DNA from: Bacteroidales bacterium
Lineage (GTDB): Bacteria; Bacteroidota; Bacteroidia; Bacteroidales; Paludibacteraceae
Reading direction: 5' to 3'
Assembly: GCA_012517575.1 (NCBI GenBank)
Contig: JAAYUQ010000034.1
Coordinates: forward strand, 1-64,000
Length of the DNA: 64,000 bases
Every line of letters begins with the position of its first letter. The stretch's first letter is position 1. Under the pieces are notes generated by a model. The model saw only the letters and a program-made list of their open reading frames with translations. It did not search any database and was not told the DNA's origin. This document shows positions 54,959-64,000 of this stretch, in pieces. Both the position numbers and the translations under genes were made by a program.

Positions 54959-56968
54959 ATGCAATTTTTTAAAAAAAAACAGTCTATAATTTTTCATCGA
55001 ATTATTTCGCTTGGTTTGCTTCTTTTGCTATTGCAAAGTTGTGGCGTGAGTTCACGTATAAAAAAAGCCGATACGAGATTTGAATTGGGAGAATATTATG
55101 CGGCGGGAGATTTATATAAAAGTTCGTATGGCCGGATTCCCTATAAGAATAAATCTTTGCGTGGATATGTTGCTTTTCGTCAGGGAGAGTGCTATCGTCT
55201 TATCAATAATCAGCGGGCTGAGCAGGCTTATTTGAATGCCATTCGAAACAATTATAGCGACAGTACCGTTTTTCTTCGTTATGCGCAGGTGTTGCATCGA
55301 AATGGAAAATACGGAGAAGCCTTGCATAATTATCAGTTGTATTTGCAAAAAGATTCTTCCAATATTATTGCAAAAAACGGAATACGTGCTATTCAAATGC
55401 TCGAAGAATGGCAAAAAAATGCTACTCGTTATGAAGTCAAATATGAAAATCAGTTTAATGTACGAAGAGCTTCCACTTTCAGTCCTGTGTTTGTAAATGC
55501 TGCTGCTGATGAACTGGTTTTTACTTCCACTCGTTCCACCGATAAAAAAGCTTCTGTTAAAGCCGATCCCATCACCGGTTTGCCAAAAAGCAATCTTTTT
55601 ATGGTTCGAAAAAATGCGGCGGGCAAATGGGGAAAACCTGAAATGCTCGAAGGAGAAATTAACACACCTGAAACCGACGATGGCGTTTGTTCTTTTGCTT
55701 CCAATGGCAAAACCATTTATTTCACCCGCGCTCAACAATCCGATTTGGCCGATATGGGAACAAAAATTTACGTTTCTTCCCGTACGGGAGCTGCGTGGAA
55801 TCCGCCTCAAATGCTGAAAATATTTGTCGATAGTACAATTTCCGTTGCTCATCCTGCCCTTGCACCCGATGGGCAAACAATTTATTTTGTTTCCGATAAA
55901 AAAGATGGATTGGGAGGAAAAGATATTTACAAGGCAACATTGGATGGAACGGAATGTAAATACATCGAAAATTTAGGCTCGGAAATCAATACTCCCGGTG
56001 ATGAAATGTTTCCGGTTGTGCGAAACGATGGTACATTATATTTTTCATCAAATGGGCATCCGGGATTTGGCGGATTGGATATTTTTAAGGCTGTTCCACA
56101 AAAAAATGGCGGATGGCTAATTCAAAACATGGGAACGCCTGTCAATTCCAAAGCCGATGATTTTGGGATGACGTTTGCCGGTGATACCGAAACAGGTTAT
56201 TTTTCTTCAAACAGTAACGAAATAAGAGGTTACGATGCCTTGTGGAGTTTTCAATTACCCGAACAGGTTTTTTTAGTTGAAGGAAAAGTGGTTGATGATC
56301 AAGGACAAATTATTTCTGATGCAACCATTCGTATTGTTGGCAGCAATGGCACGAATGCGCGTATTCAGACAAAAAAGGATGGAACTTTTCGCATGAAGCT
56401 CGAAAAAGATGTAGATTACGTAATGCTGGCAACAGCTCGTGGGTTTCTGAATCAAAAAAATGAACTGTCCACACAAGGAATTGCCGACAGTAAAACCTTC
56501 AGCGTAAATTTCCGACTTTCTTCCATCAGTAAACCGGTGAAAATTGAAAATATTTTTTATGAATTTGGAAAATGGGATTTGACTCCTGCTTCGGAAAAAT
56601 CTTTGCAGGAATTGGTTAAATTGTTGAAAGACAATCCAAATATAACGATTGAATTGAGTTCGCATACCGACTATATTGGCGACAATGCTTTCAATAAAAA
56701 TCTTTCTGAAAAGCGTGCGCAGTCGGTAGTTAATTATTTGATAAAAGCCGGAATCGATAAAGAAAGACTGACGGCAGTAGGGTATGGAGAAGAAAAACCG
56801 ATAGTGGTTGACGAGGCGCTGGCTCAAAAATATCCATTTCTGAAAGTTGGAGAACCTTTATCCGAAAGTTATATTTTAACGCTCACTCCCGAACAACAGG
56901 AAATTGCCAATCAAATCAATCGTCGCACCGAATTCCGTGTTTTAAAGACAACGTATAATTTGTATTGA
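54959..56968 (+). CDS. porE: OmpA-family lipoprotein with TPR, PD40 and CNA-like domains (PorE-like)
   Basis: 669 residues. A lipobox (LLLLQSC, Cys28) marks an outer-membrane lipoprotein. Then come TPR units (about 35-155), a PD40 beta-propeller (about 165-435; FSPVFVNAAADELVFTSTR, VAHPALAPDGQTIYFVSDKKDG, MFPVVRNDGTLYFSSNG), a carboxypeptidase-regulatory-like domain (about 440-520) and an OmpA C-terminal domain (about 530-669; IENIFYEFGKWDLTPASEKSL, LSSHTDYIGDNAFNKNLSEKRAQSV) that should bind peptidoglycan. This exact order is that of PorE, a type IX secretion component of Porphyromonas gingivalis. It fits the T9SS cargo genes here. Other OmpA/TPR/PD40 proteins exist, so the name is probable. 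Confidence 0.83.
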   Translation: MQFFKKKQSIIFHRIISLGLLLLLLQSCGVSSRIKKADTRFELGEYYAAGDLYKSSYGRIPYKNKSLRGYVAFRQGECYRLINNQRAEQAYLNAIRNNYSDSTVFLRYAQVLHRNGKYGEALHNYQLYLQKDSSNIIAKNGIRAIQMLEEWQKNATRYEVKYENQFNVRRASTFSPVFVNAAADELVFTSTRSTDKKASVKADPITGLPKSNLFMVRKNAAGKWGKPEMLEGEINTPETDDGVCSFASNGKTIYFTRAQQSDLADMGTKIYVSSRTGAAWNPPQMLKIFVDSTISVAHPALAPDGQTIYFVSDKKDGLGGKDIYKATLDGTECKYIENLGSEINTPGDEMFPVVRNDGTLYFSSNGHPGFGGLDIFKAVPQKNGGWLIQNMGTPVNSKADDFGMTFAGDTETGYFSSNSNEIRGYDALWSFQLPEQVFLVEGKVVDDQGQIISDATIRIVGSNGTNARIQTKKDGTFRMKLEKDVDYVMLATARGFLNQKNELSTQGIADSKTFSVNFRLSSISKPVKIENIFYEFGKWDLTPASEKSLQELVKLLKDNPNITIELSSHTDYIGDNAFNKNLSEKRAQSVVNYLIKAGIDKERLTAVGYGEEKPIVVDEALAQKYPFLKVGEPLSESYILTLTPEQQEIANQINRRTEFRVLKTTYNLY

Positions 56969-57045
56969 TGCCAAGTAAGAATTTTTTATTAATCTTAAAA
57001 AGTTGAATTATTAACTTGAATTTGTAGTTTAATAAATTTTTTGTG

Positions 57046-57840
57046 ATGAAACAATATTTGGATTTGTTGAACCGAGTACTTACAGAAGGAGTTTATAAGG
57101 AAGACCGCACAGGAATTGGAACTTTAAGCGTTTTCGGACATCAAATGCGTTTTTCGCTGGATGATGGTTTTCCTTGTTTAACTACCAAAAAATTGCATTT
57201 AAAATCAATTATTTATGAGTTGCTCTGGTTTCTCAGAGGGGATACAAATATAAAGTTTTTGCTGGATAACGGCGTTAGCATTTGGAATGAGTGGGCAGAC
57301 GAAAATGGCAATTTGGGGCCGATTTATGGTTATCAGTGGCGTTCTTGGCCCGATTATGAAGGAGGTTATATTGATCAGATTGCTCAAGCGGTAGAAACCA
57401 TCAAAAACAATCCCAATTCTCGGCGAATCATTGTCAGTGCTTGGAACGTTGCCGATTTGCCTAAAATGAAGCTGCCTCCTTGTCATGCTTTTTTTCAGTT
57501 TTATGTGGCCGATGGAAAATTAAGCCTTCAACTTTATCAGCGAAGTGCCGATATTTTTTTGGGTGTTCCCTTTAATATTGCCAGCTATGCTCTGCTTCTA
57601 ATGATGATGTCCCAAGTCACCGGTCTGAAAGCTGGAGATTTTGTGCATACGCTTGGAGATGCACATATCTACACCAATCATTTGGAACAGGTGAAATTAC
57701 AGCTTTCGCGAACTCCCAGACCTTTGCCAACTATGCTGATTAATCCAGAGGTGAAAGACATCTTTTCTTTTCAGTATTCCGATTTTCAGTTGATTAATTA
57801 TGACCCATATCCTCACATTAAAGGAGAAGTGGCTGTTTGA
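57046..57840 (+). CDS. thyA: Thymidylate synthase
   Basis: 264 residues, the same length as E. coli ThyA. It makes dTMP from dUMP using methylenetetrahydrofolate. Seen: [22 protein letters not shown], the catalytic Cys146 in [34 protein letters not shown] and GDAHIYTNH. The ATG at 57046 is preferred over the GTG one codon before. It precedes folA, its partner enzyme. Confidence 0.98.
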   Translation: MKQYLDLLNRVLTEGVYKEDRTGIGTLSVFGHQMRFSLDDGFPCLTTKKLHLKSIIYELLWFLRGDTNIKFLLDNGVSIWNEWADENGNLGPIYGYQWRSWPDYEGGYIDQIAQAVETIKNNPNSRRIIVSAWNVADLPKMKLPPCHAFFQFYVADGKLSLQLYQRSADIFLGVPFNIASYALLLMMMSQVTGLKAGDFVHTLGDAHIYTNHLEQVKLQLSRTPRPLPTMLINPEVKDIFSFQYSDFQLINYDPYPHIKGEVAV

Positions 57841-57883
57841 ATTTTTTTTCTGAAGATAGTATAGGTTTTTAAAATAAGTTTTA

Positions 57884-57891
57884 TAACTTTG
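57884..57891 (+). promoter_or_regulatory. Candidate -7 box (TAACTTTG) for folA
   Basis: TAACTTTG matches TAnnTTTG and lies 50 nt before the folA start, within the 101-nt thyA-folA gap. folA may thus be read from its own promoter as well as from thyA. Confidence 0.45.
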
Positions 57892-57941
57892 TAAGTTTGC
57901 GTGTTTTTTAAGAAAATTTTCATGGATTAAAAATTACTATC

Positions 57942-58442
57942 ATGCCTAAAATTTCAATTATTGCTGCTGTTGCTGATAATTATGCTATTGGTAATTTAAA
58001 TAAACTACCGTGGCATTTGCCGGCTGATTTGAAGTATTTCAAAAAACTTACTACCGGTCATGCAGTTATCATGGGAAAACATACCTTTGAAAATTTGCCC
58101 AATGGTCCATTGCCAAATCGGAAAAATATTGTGTTGACTTCAGTACTGTCCGATGGCATTTGTGAAGGATATTTCGAAGCCAATTCCATTGAAGAAGCGC
58201 TCGAATTGTGTGAGAAAGAAGAAGAAGTGTTTATTATTGGCGGAGTATCCATTTTTAAACAAACTATCGACTTGGCCGATAAAATGTACATTACGTGGAT
58301 ACATGCAAATTTTCCTGCGGACGCTTTTTTTCCGAAAATTAATTTTGATGATTGGGAAGAAATCAGTAGAGAAGATCATCCAGCCGATGATAAGAATCCG
58401 TATCCTTACACGTTTTCGGTTTATCAACGTAAAAAGAAGTAA
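57942..58442 (+). CDS. folA: Dihydrofolate reductase
   Basis: 166 residues. It restores tetrahydrofolate after the ThyA reaction. Seen: ISIIAAVADNYAIGNLNKLPWHLPADLKYFKKLT with the active-site acid in PADLKYF, GHAVIMGKHTFENLP, and VFIIGGVSIFKQTIDLADKMYITWI. Length is normal for chromosomal DHFR. It is followed by a clear terminator. Confidence 0.97.
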   Translation: MPKISIIAAVADNYAIGNLNKLPWHLPADLKYFKKLTTGHAVIMGKHTFENLPNGPLPNRKNIVLTSVLSDGICEGYFEANSIEEALELCEKEEEVFIIGGVSIFKQTIDLADKMYITWIHANFPADAFFPKINFDDWEEISREDHPADDKNPYPYTFSVYQRKKK

Positions 58443-58472
58443 TTCTCCTCACTGATTTAGTAATGTTAAACG

Positions 58473-58508
58473 GTCGTCTATTGTTTCTGACTTTAGACGA
58501 CTTTTTTA
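58473..58508 (+). terminator. Terminator after folA
   Basis: GTCGTCTA pairs with TAGACGAC over a 13-nt loop, followed by six T. Confidence 0.85.
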
Positions 58509-58519
58509 TGGAAATTTTC

Positions 58520-59518
58520 TCAAACAGTCAGGTTGACAAGAATTCTTCCTTTCAGTTTCCCCTGCAACATGGTTTCGATGGCTTCTGAAAGTTGGGAAAG
58601 GGAAATTTCGGTGTAAAGACTTAACAGTTGTTCGGGTTTCCAGTCGGTAGCCAGTTTTTTCCATAATTTTTCCCGTAAGTTCATTGGGTAATTCTGCGCC
58701 GAAACGCCTATGAGCGAAATACCACGTAAAATAAAGGGAAAAACGGAAATATTCAATTGGGTGGAATGTCTACTGCCACAAGTCGTAACAGCGCCCAGAG
58801 GTTGTATTTGTTTAATGATGTTTTCCAAAATTCCACCACCTACAGTATCGATGCCGCCTGCATATTTTGCTGAAAGAATAGCTTTCTGTGGAAGAGATTC
58901 AAATTCGTTCCGTGCAATAATTTTATGACAACCAATGGTTTCAAAAAAACTTTTTTCGGTTGTTTTACCTGTAATGGCAACGGTTTGGTAGCCGAGTTTG
59001 GCAAGCATGGAAAGCGACATGGAACCTACGCCACCTGTTCCGCCCGATACAATAATCTCACCCATGTCGGGAGGCACAAGTTCGCTGAGCCGGGAAATTG
59101 AAATTCCCGCTGTAAATCCGGCTGTTCCAATGATCATTGATTCTTTTAGTGTCAATCCTTCGGGAAGTTTAACAATCCAATCGGACGGGACGCAAATATA
59201 TTCACCAAAACCTCCAGGGGTATTCATGCCCAAGTCATAACCGGTTACAATCACCTTATCTCCCGGTCGAAAATTTTCATCGTTCGATATTGTAACAACA
59301 CCTGCCGCATCGATTCCCGGTGTGTGCGGATAGTTCTTTGTCACACCTTTGTTGCCGATGGCTGAAAGTGCATCCTTGTAATTGAGTGAAGAATAATGAA
59401 CACGAATGAGAACTTCACCATAAGAAAGCAGATTTTCAGTAGTTAGTTCTTTAATTTTTCTTGAGTATCGACTCCCTTCTTCTTCAACAACTAATGCTTT
59501 GTAGGTGATGTTTTCCAT
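58520..59518 (-). CDS. acuI: YhdH/YhfP-type quinone oxidoreductase (AcuI-like acryloyl-CoA reductase)
   Basis: 332-residue zinc-free MDR-family enzyme. Seen: VRVHYSSLNYKDALSAIGNKGVTKNYPHTPGIDAAGVV, GYDLGMNTPGGFGEYICVPSDWIVKLP, and the NADPH-binding VSGGTGGVGSMSLSMLAKLGYQTVAITGKT. The YhdH/AcuI group reduces acryloyl-CoA to propionyl-CoA with NADPH and helps to detoxify it. It has its own frame between a terminator and bactofilin and no operon partner. The physiological substrate here is not certain. Confidence 0.88.
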   Translation of the reverse strand: MENITYKALVVEEEGSRYSRKIKELTTENLLSYGEVLIRVHYSSLNYKDALSAIGNKGVTKNYPHTPGIDAAGVVTISNDENFRPGDKVIVTGYDLGMNTPGGFGEYICVPSDWIVKLPEGLTLKESMIIGTAGFTAGISISRLSELVPPDMGEIIVSGGTGGVGSMSLSMLAKLGYQTVAITGKTTEKSFFETIGCHKIIARNEFESLPQKAILSAKYAGGIDTVGGGILENIIKQIQPLGAVTTCGSRHSTQLNISVFPFILRGISLIGVSAQNYPMNLREKLWKKLATDWKPEQLLSLYTEISLSQLSEAIETMLQGKLKGRILVNLTV

Positions 59519-59596
59519 TCACAAATTTTGTTTGAGGATAAAAATAAATCGTTGGATGTAAACTGTGTTTATGAAAACATAAAAATAAAAAGTTAC

Positions 59597-59965
59597 TTAT
59601 TCGTTTTCCTGAATTGGGGCAGTCTCATTCATGCAACATTGTCCATTGAAAATAGCGCCGGGTTCAATGATCAGGACTTTAATTTTAACATTTCCTTTGA
59701 CTTTTGCGCTTTGACGAAGAGACAAGGTGTCCTGTACTGATATTTCACCTTCCACAGTTCCAATAATTTCAGCATTGTTGCACGAAATAGAGCCTTTCAG
59801 GTAACCCTTTTGCCCGATAACTACTTTTCCATTACAAAAAATTTCTCCTTCAACTTCTCCGTCTATTCTAAAATCATTTTCGGCTGTGATGGTGCCGACA
59901 ATCTTGCTCCCGTGAGTCAAAGAATTATAAATAATGCCGGAATTTTGAACAACTTCTTTTGCCAT
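59597..59965 (-). CDS. Bactofilin family cytoskeletal protein
   Basis: 122 residues, a single bactofilin domain flanked by short tails. The right-handed beta-helix repeats are seen in HGSKIVGTITAENDFRIDGEVEGEIFCNGKVVIGQKGYLKGSISCNN as a regular hexad of hydrophobic residues and glycines. Bactofilins self-assemble into filaments without nucleotide and organise cell-wall or shape proteins. It is at a normal length for the family. No peptidase or CcmA-like partner is adjacent. Confidence 0.92.
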   Translation of the reverse strand: MAKEVVQNSGIIYNSLTHGSKIVGTITAENDFRIDGEVEGEIFCNGKVVIGQKGYLKGSISCNNAEIIGTVEGEISVQDTLSLRQSAKVKGNVKIKVLIIEPGAIFNGQCCMNETAPIQENE

Positions 59966-60101
59966 AATTCGAAATAAATTTTTAATTGATTTTATGTCCG
60001 CTCAAAAATACGTGTTTTTTTTCAGAAATCAAATTACATTCTATTTACATAAACTTCAAAAAGATTATTTATAGAATAAATTCAACAATTTTACCATCTT
60101 T

Positions 60102-60134
60102 TTTGAGTTAAATGATAGAAATCTGTTATATTTG
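60102..60134 (+). promoter_or_regulatory. Bacteroidota-type promoter of the 60162 gene
   Basis: TTTG (60102-60105), 21 nt, then TATATTTG (60127-60134), 28 nt before the start codon. A possible TTG start at 60132 would lie inside this box, which argues against it. Confidence 0.6.
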
Positions 60135-60161
60135 TTTTTACTTTTGTTAAACAAAATTTTT

Positions 60162-61043
60162 ATGCCGATAAAGCATCTCGAACATAGCGAAATTGATTAC
60201 GAAAAGTGGAATAAATCTATTTTGCAAGCTAAAAATCAGTTGGTTTATGCTGAAACATGGTATTTGGATATAGTTTCTCCGGATTGGGAAGCTCTTGTTG
60301 CAGATGACTATGAGTATGTGATGCCTTTGCCGGTAAAAACCAAATATGCCATTCCTTATCTTGTTCAACCGATTTTGACACAACAATTGGGCATTTTTTC
60401 TGCTTCCGAAATCAGTGAAATAATAATAAAAGAGTTTCTAAAAAAAATTCCCTATCCCAGTTATGAGTTAAATTTTAACGAAGAAAATTTTATTCCCGAA
60501 GCCGAAACTTTTCCAAACTACATTTTGTCGCTTCGACCTTCGTATGAGCAACTTAGAGCAAAATTCTCAAAAAATACCAGAAGAAATATTGAAAAAGCAC
60601 AACAAGCCGGCTTACAGGTGAGAGATTTTCTTTCTGTCAATGATTTTTTAAATTTTTATTATTCTCTGGAGAAAAAATTCATTTTTCCCGAACGTTCTTT
60701 ACTCGAGATGCTAATCGGGAAAGGGAAAGAGAAAAACGCTGTAGATATTTTTGGCATTTTTTCCCCGCACAACGAATTGATAGCTACCCTTTGCATGATT
60801 CATTCCAAAAAAAGATTTACCTATTGGATTCCGGTCTCAAATGCAGTTGGGAAAAAAACTTCTGCCATGTTTTTGCTGGTTGATGAAATTATTCGACAAA
60901 ATGCTGAAAGCGAAGCTATTCTCGATTTTGAGGGTTCACGAATAGAAGGGATTGCAAGATTTTATAAGGGTTTTGGCTCGGAATACAAACCTTATTATGT
61001 TCTGAAACGTTTCAGGCCATCATTTTTAGTTGGAAAAATTTGA
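60162..61043 (+). CDS. FemAB/GNAT-like acyltransferase-fold protein of unknown function
   Basis: 293 residues. The body looks like a tandem GNAT/FemAB fold: YAETWYLDIVSPDWEALVADDYEYVMPLP, NYILSLRPSYEQLRAKFSKNTRRNIEKAQQAG (the FemAB-type 'KNTRRNIxKA' stretch) and DFEGSRIEGIARFYKGFGSE near the C terminus. FemAB proteins use aminoacyl-tRNA to build peptidoglycan cross-bridges, but many relatives in this phylum have no assigned substrate. The start at 60162 is chosen because it lies after a clear promoter. It ends 48 nt before glucanotransferase 2. Confidence 0.75.
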   Translation: MPIKHLEHSEIDYEKWNKSILQAKNQLVYAETWYLDIVSPDWEALVADDYEYVMPLPVKTKYAIPYLVQPILTQQLGIFSASEISEIIIKEFLKKIPYPSYELNFNEENFIPEAETFPNYILSLRPSYEQLRAKFSKNTRRNIEKAQQAGLQVRDFLSVNDFLNFYYSLEKKFIFPERSLLEMLIGKGKEKNAVDIFGIFSPHNELIATLCMIHSKKRFTYWIPVSNAVGKKTSAMFLLVDEIIRQNAESEAILDFEGSRIEGIARFYKGFGSEYKPYYVLKRFRPSFLVGKI

Positions 61044-61090
61044 TTTGTTTTATCTGGGAAAGATTTATCTAAAAAATTGAAATAAAGCAC

Positions 61091-63766
61091 ATGAAAATTC
61101 ATTTTAAAATACATTTCATTACTCAATGGGGGCAATCGATTGCACTTTTTGTTTCGGATGGAAAGATAGATGTACCGAAAAAAATTGAAATGAGTTGCGG
61201 TAAAAATTTTGAATGGACTACCAGTATCGATATTCAATCCTCCAAAAAAAATCTATTTTACAGATATGGTTTGGAAAACAATTCATCGGCTGTGGAATTT
61301 GAATATGGCGGTTATCGACAGTTGAAGTTGGATGGGGAATTCCCCGAAATTTTTATCAGCGATAATTGGCGGGCACGTTATGGCGATAGTCCGTTTGAAT
61401 CTTCGGCTTTTACTGATTGTCTTTTCAAAAGAAAAATTTTGTATAAAGCCCCACGGGTAAAAGATGCAAATCTTGTTCTTCGGCTTCGATGTGCTCAACT
61501 TGAGCCGAATCGACATTTTGCCGTTATTGGCAATCAGGGAACGCTGGGGAATTGGGATGTAAGTAAGAAAATTCGTTTGGATGAGTCCGATTTTCCGGTA
61601 TGGAGTATTGCATTGAATGCCACAAAATTCAAATTTCCGCTCGAATACAAATATTTAATAGTTGACACGGCAACGGATGAAGTAGTGGCATGGGGTGGCG
61701 GACCAAATAGGGTAGTGGAATCGGTGATGAAGAAATCGCTGAATATTTTTAATGATGAACATTTTATTCGAACTGTACCTTCATGGAAAGGTGCTGGCGT
61801 GGCCATTCCCGTATTTTCCTTGCGCAGCGAAGAAAGTTGTGGGGTGGGTGAATTTAACGATTTAAAAAAAATGGTCGATTGGGTAAAAAAAACCGGTCAG
61901 CGTATCATACAAACTTTGCCCATTAACGATACCATTCTTTATCACACCAATTACGATTCGTATCCTTATAATGCCGTTTCGGTTTATGCGCTCCACCCCA
62001 TATATCTTCATCTGGAGAGCATGGGAACGTTAAATGATGAACAGCAGAGAAAATATTTTGAAGACAAGAAAAAAGAATTCAATGCTAAAACTTTCTCCGA
62101 TTATCAAAATGTGATGAATCTGAAATGGGAGTATTTTGAGGCTATTTACAGACAGGAAAAGACGACAGTTTTTGCTTCCGAAAAATATCAGGAATTTTTT
62201 GCTTCCAATAAATCTTGGTTGATTCCCTATGCAGCTTTTTCTTTTTTACGTGATTTTTATGGGACACCCGATTTCAAACAATGGGAAAAATTCAGTTGTT
62301 ATAATGAAAATGAAATTTTGGATTTTTCGAGTCGAGAGCAACCTCATTATGATCAACTTGCCTTGTATTATTATTTGCAATATCATTTGCACTGTCAGTT
62401 GTCGGAAGTACGAGGATGGGCTCATGAAAATGGTGTTGTTATTAAAGGGGACATTCCCATCGGTGTGAGTCCTTTTAGCGTGGATGTTTGGATTAATCCG
62501 GAATTGTTCAATACACAGGTGCAGGCCGGTGCTCCGCCTGACGATTTTTCTCTTACCGGACAAAATTGGGGTTTCCCGACTTACAATTGGGAAGAAATGG
62601 AGAAAGATGATTTCCTTTGGTGGAAAAAGCGTTTTCAGAAACTTTCGGAGTATTTTGATGCTTATCGCATCGATCATATTCTTGGTTTTTTTCGAATATG
62701 GGAAATTCCGGACAATGCTGTTTGGGGTCTCACCGGCAGTTTTCATCCGGCTTTGCCATTTACACGTCAGGAACTCGAAGCCAGAGGACTTTGGTGGGAC
62801 GAAAACCGCTATTTAGAACCATATTTAAAAGAACATGTGTTGTACGCTACTTTTGGAAAATATACCGACGATGTCATTCGTGAATTTTTTGTTCCCAATG
62901 GTTGGAAAAGTTTCAAATTCAAACCGGAGTATGATACACAGAAAAAAGTTGAAGCTTATTTCAATTCTTTGGGATATAATTTCAGTAATAAGGATGTAGT
63001 TATTCGCGATGGACTTTATGCTTTACATTGTGAAGTGCTTTTTGTGCGTGATTTCCGTCAACCGGAGAAATTTCATCCACGTATTGCCATGCACAGTACC
63101 GCTTCATTTCGCGATTTGCCGGATGAAACGCGTAGAACGTTGGATCGAATTTATGTTGACTTTTTCTATCATCGTCATAACGAATTTTGGAAACAACAGG
63201 CAATGAAGAAATTACCTGCACTTATTACGGCCACCAATATGTTACCATGTGGGGAAGATTTGGGCATGGTGCCTGATTCTGTGCCGGAAGTGATGCAGAT
63301 GCTCGAGATTTTAAGTCTGGAAGTTCAGCGTATGCCTAAAAAGCCTAATTTGGAATTTGGTATGCCCTCAGAAGCTCCTTATTTATCGGTGTGTACCACT
63401 TCCACCCACGACATGAATCCGCTCAGGGCATGGTGGGAAGAAGACCCTGCTGTAACACAACGTTTTTACAATCACGTGCTCGGTTTGCAGGGAGCTGCTC
63501 CAAAAACTTGTGAAACATGGATTGTCGAACGAATCATTGAACAACATCTTCAATCGAAAGCTATGTGGGTAATTTTGCCTTGGCAAGATTGGATGGCATT
63601 GGACGAGAAATTACGATATGAACATCCTTTTGCTGAACGCATCAATGTACCCAGCAATCCAAGAAATTTTTGGTGTTACCGAATGCATCTCACGTTAGAA
63701 AAATTACTCAAGGAAGATGACTTTAATCAATATTTGCTTCGATTTATTCAACAATCGGGAAGGTAA
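61091..63766 (+). CDS. malQ: 4-alpha-glucanotransferase, DPE2-like (GH77), second copy
   Basis: 891 residues with the same plan as the 10624 gene: two CBM20-like domains (about 1-110 starting IHFKIHFITQWGQSIALFV, and 125-245 with FAVIGNQGTLGNWDVSK), then a GH77 barrel. Family-pattern catalytic residues are Asp528 (RIDHILGFFRIWEIP), Glu722 (GEDLGMVP) and Asp774 (STHDMNPLRAWW). Many short blocks are shared with copy 1 (QAGAPPD, LTGQNW/IKGQNW, EDDFNQ, QSGR at the end), but divergence is considerable, so this is an old duplication. No signal peptide. No LacI-type palindrome was seen upstream, unlike copy 1, which suggests different control. Confidence 0.93.
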   Translation: MKIHFKIHFITQWGQSIALFVSDGKIDVPKKIEMSCGKNFEWTTSIDIQSSKKNLFYRYGLENNSSAVEFEYGGYRQLKLDGEFPEIFISDNWRARYGDSPFESSAFTDCLFKRKILYKAPRVKDANLVLRLRCAQLEPNRHFAVIGNQGTLGNWDVSKKIRLDESDFPVWSIALNATKFKFPLEYKYLIVDTATDEVVAWGGGPNRVVESVMKKSLNIFNDEHFIRTVPSWKGAGVAIPVFSLRSEESCGVGEFNDLKKMVDWVKKTGQRIIQTLPINDTILYHTNYDSYPYNAVSVYALHPIYLHLESMGTLNDEQQRKYFEDKKKEFNAKTFSDYQNVMNLKWEYFEAIYRQEKTTVFASEKYQEFFASNKSWLIPYAAFSFLRDFYGTPDFKQWEKFSCYNENEILDFSSREQPHYDQLALYYYLQYHLHCQLSEVRGWAHENGVVIKGDIPIGVSPFSVDVWINPELFNTQVQAGAPPDDFSLTGQNWGFPTYNWEEMEKDDFLWWKKRFQKLSEYFDAYRIDHILGFFRIWEIPDNAVWGLTGSFHPALPFTRQELEARGLWWDENRYLEPYLKEHVLYATFGKYTDDVIREFFVPNGWKSFKFKPEYDTQKKVEAYFNSLGYNFSNKDVVIRDGLYALHCEVLFVRDFRQPEKFHPRIAMHSTASFRDLPDETRRTLDRIYVDFFYHRHNEFWKQQAMKKLPALITATNMLPCGEDLGMVPDSVPEVMQMLEILSLEVQRMPKKPNLEFGMPSEAPYLSVCTTSTHDMNPLRAWWEEDPAVTQRFYNHVLGLQGAAPKTCETWIVERIIEQHLQSKAMWVILPWQDWMALDEKLRYEHPFAERINVPSNPRNFWCYRMHLTLEKLLKEDDFNQYLLRFIQQSGR

Positions 63767-63782
63767 TGTATTTTTCAGCAAA

Positions 63783-63810
63783 AACGCCGGCTTTTAAATA
63801 AACCGGCGTT
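63783..63810. terminator. Terminator between glucanotransferase 2 and pgk
   Basis: AACGCCGG pairs with CCGGCGTT over a 12-nt loop, with A/T tracts on both sides; it serves two convergent genes. Confidence 0.8.
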
Positions 63811-63843
63811 AAAAATTCAAAATACTAAATTCAAAGTTGAGGA

Positions 63844-64000
63844 TTAATAGCCTCTAATAGCTTTGATACCAGGAAGAACTTTTCCTTCAATGGCCTCCAG
63901 TAAAGCTCCTCCGCCCGTAGAAACATACGAAACGCCATCAGCCAAACCGAATTTGTTGATGCAGGCAACAGAATCACCTCCGCCAATCAGTGAAAATGCA
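63844..64000 (-). CDS. pgk: Phosphoglycerate kinase, C-terminal end (5' part outside window)
   Basis: The last 51 or so residues read [20 protein letters not shown], then [30 protein letters not shown]. The GGGD and STGGGALLE motifs are the nucleotide-binding end of Pgk, which makes ATP from 1,3-bisphosphoglycerate. The gene enters from the right edge on the minus strand. Confidence 0.93.
   Translation of the reverse strand, partial: AFSLIGGGDSVACINKFGLADGVSYVSTGGGALLEAIEGKVLPGIKAIRGY

Overview
The window looks like chromosomal DNA of a member of the Bacteroidota, probably order Bacteroidales. The GC content is low. Several secreted proteins end in type IX secretion (T9SS) sorting domains. 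Promoters match the TTTG / TAnnTTTG pattern instead of the enteric -35/-10. Ribosome-binding sites are weak, and the gene content fits: a SusC-like TonB receptor, PorE-like OmpA lipoprotein, two-piece LysO, class I fumarase and DPE2-like glucanotransferases. Species cannot be read from the sequence. No phage, plasmid, CRISPR array or complete insertion sequence was seen.

Layout. 1-3 kb: tail of a T9SS-exported protein, then a TonB-dependent receptor on the minus strand behind a TPP riboswitch, so probably an outer-membrane thiamine importer. 3.1-9.3 kb: one tightly packed carotenoid operon (crtB, idi, cruF-like hydratase, acyltransferase, glycosyltransferase, a TPR protein, crtI) behind a good Bacteroidota promoter; no cyclase is present, so an acyclic, hydroxylated, glycosylated and acylated carotenoid is the likely product. 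9.3-22.8 kb: prs, a GH77 4-alpha-glucanotransferase, pspC, uvrB, a LysE exporter, an ECF sigma/anti-sigma/DUF4252 operon, an NlpC/P60 peptidase, a PgpH-type HD phosphohydrolase and ldhA. 22.8-24.1 kb: a DUF559 nuclease-fold gene bracketed by 34-bp palindromic repeats. 24.1-31.6 kb: metH without its reactivation domain, gpmA, a membrane protein, two-piece lysO and fumarase.

31.8-43.2 kb, all minus strand: a locus of large exported proteins. It holds a beta-helix/starch-binding T9SS protein broken by a TGA codon and a frameshift, an intact 1222-residue T9SS amidase, a PD40 beta-propeller protein, and a propeller/Y_Y_Y/HTH membrane regulator broken by one in-frame TAG. 43.4-54.9 kb: tRNA-Lys, a C69 dipeptidase, gcvP, rlpA, transaldolase, tRNA-Cys, a second ECF sigma operon, a 2-hydroxyacid dehydrogenase and a DUF1015 gene. 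55-64 kb: porE-like gene, thyA-folA, an AcuI-type reductase, bactofilin, a FemAB/GNAT-like protein, a second GH77 enzyme and the end of pgk.

Two signals tie separate loci together. Three LacI-type palindromes built on GCAAACG/CGTTTGC lie upstream of the first glucanotransferase, the broken starch-binding T9SS protein and the PD40-amidase operon, which suggests one carbohydrate regulon whose regulator is outside this window. The three inactivating lesions all fall in the 31.8-43.2 kb exported-protein locus, while every other long gene is intact.
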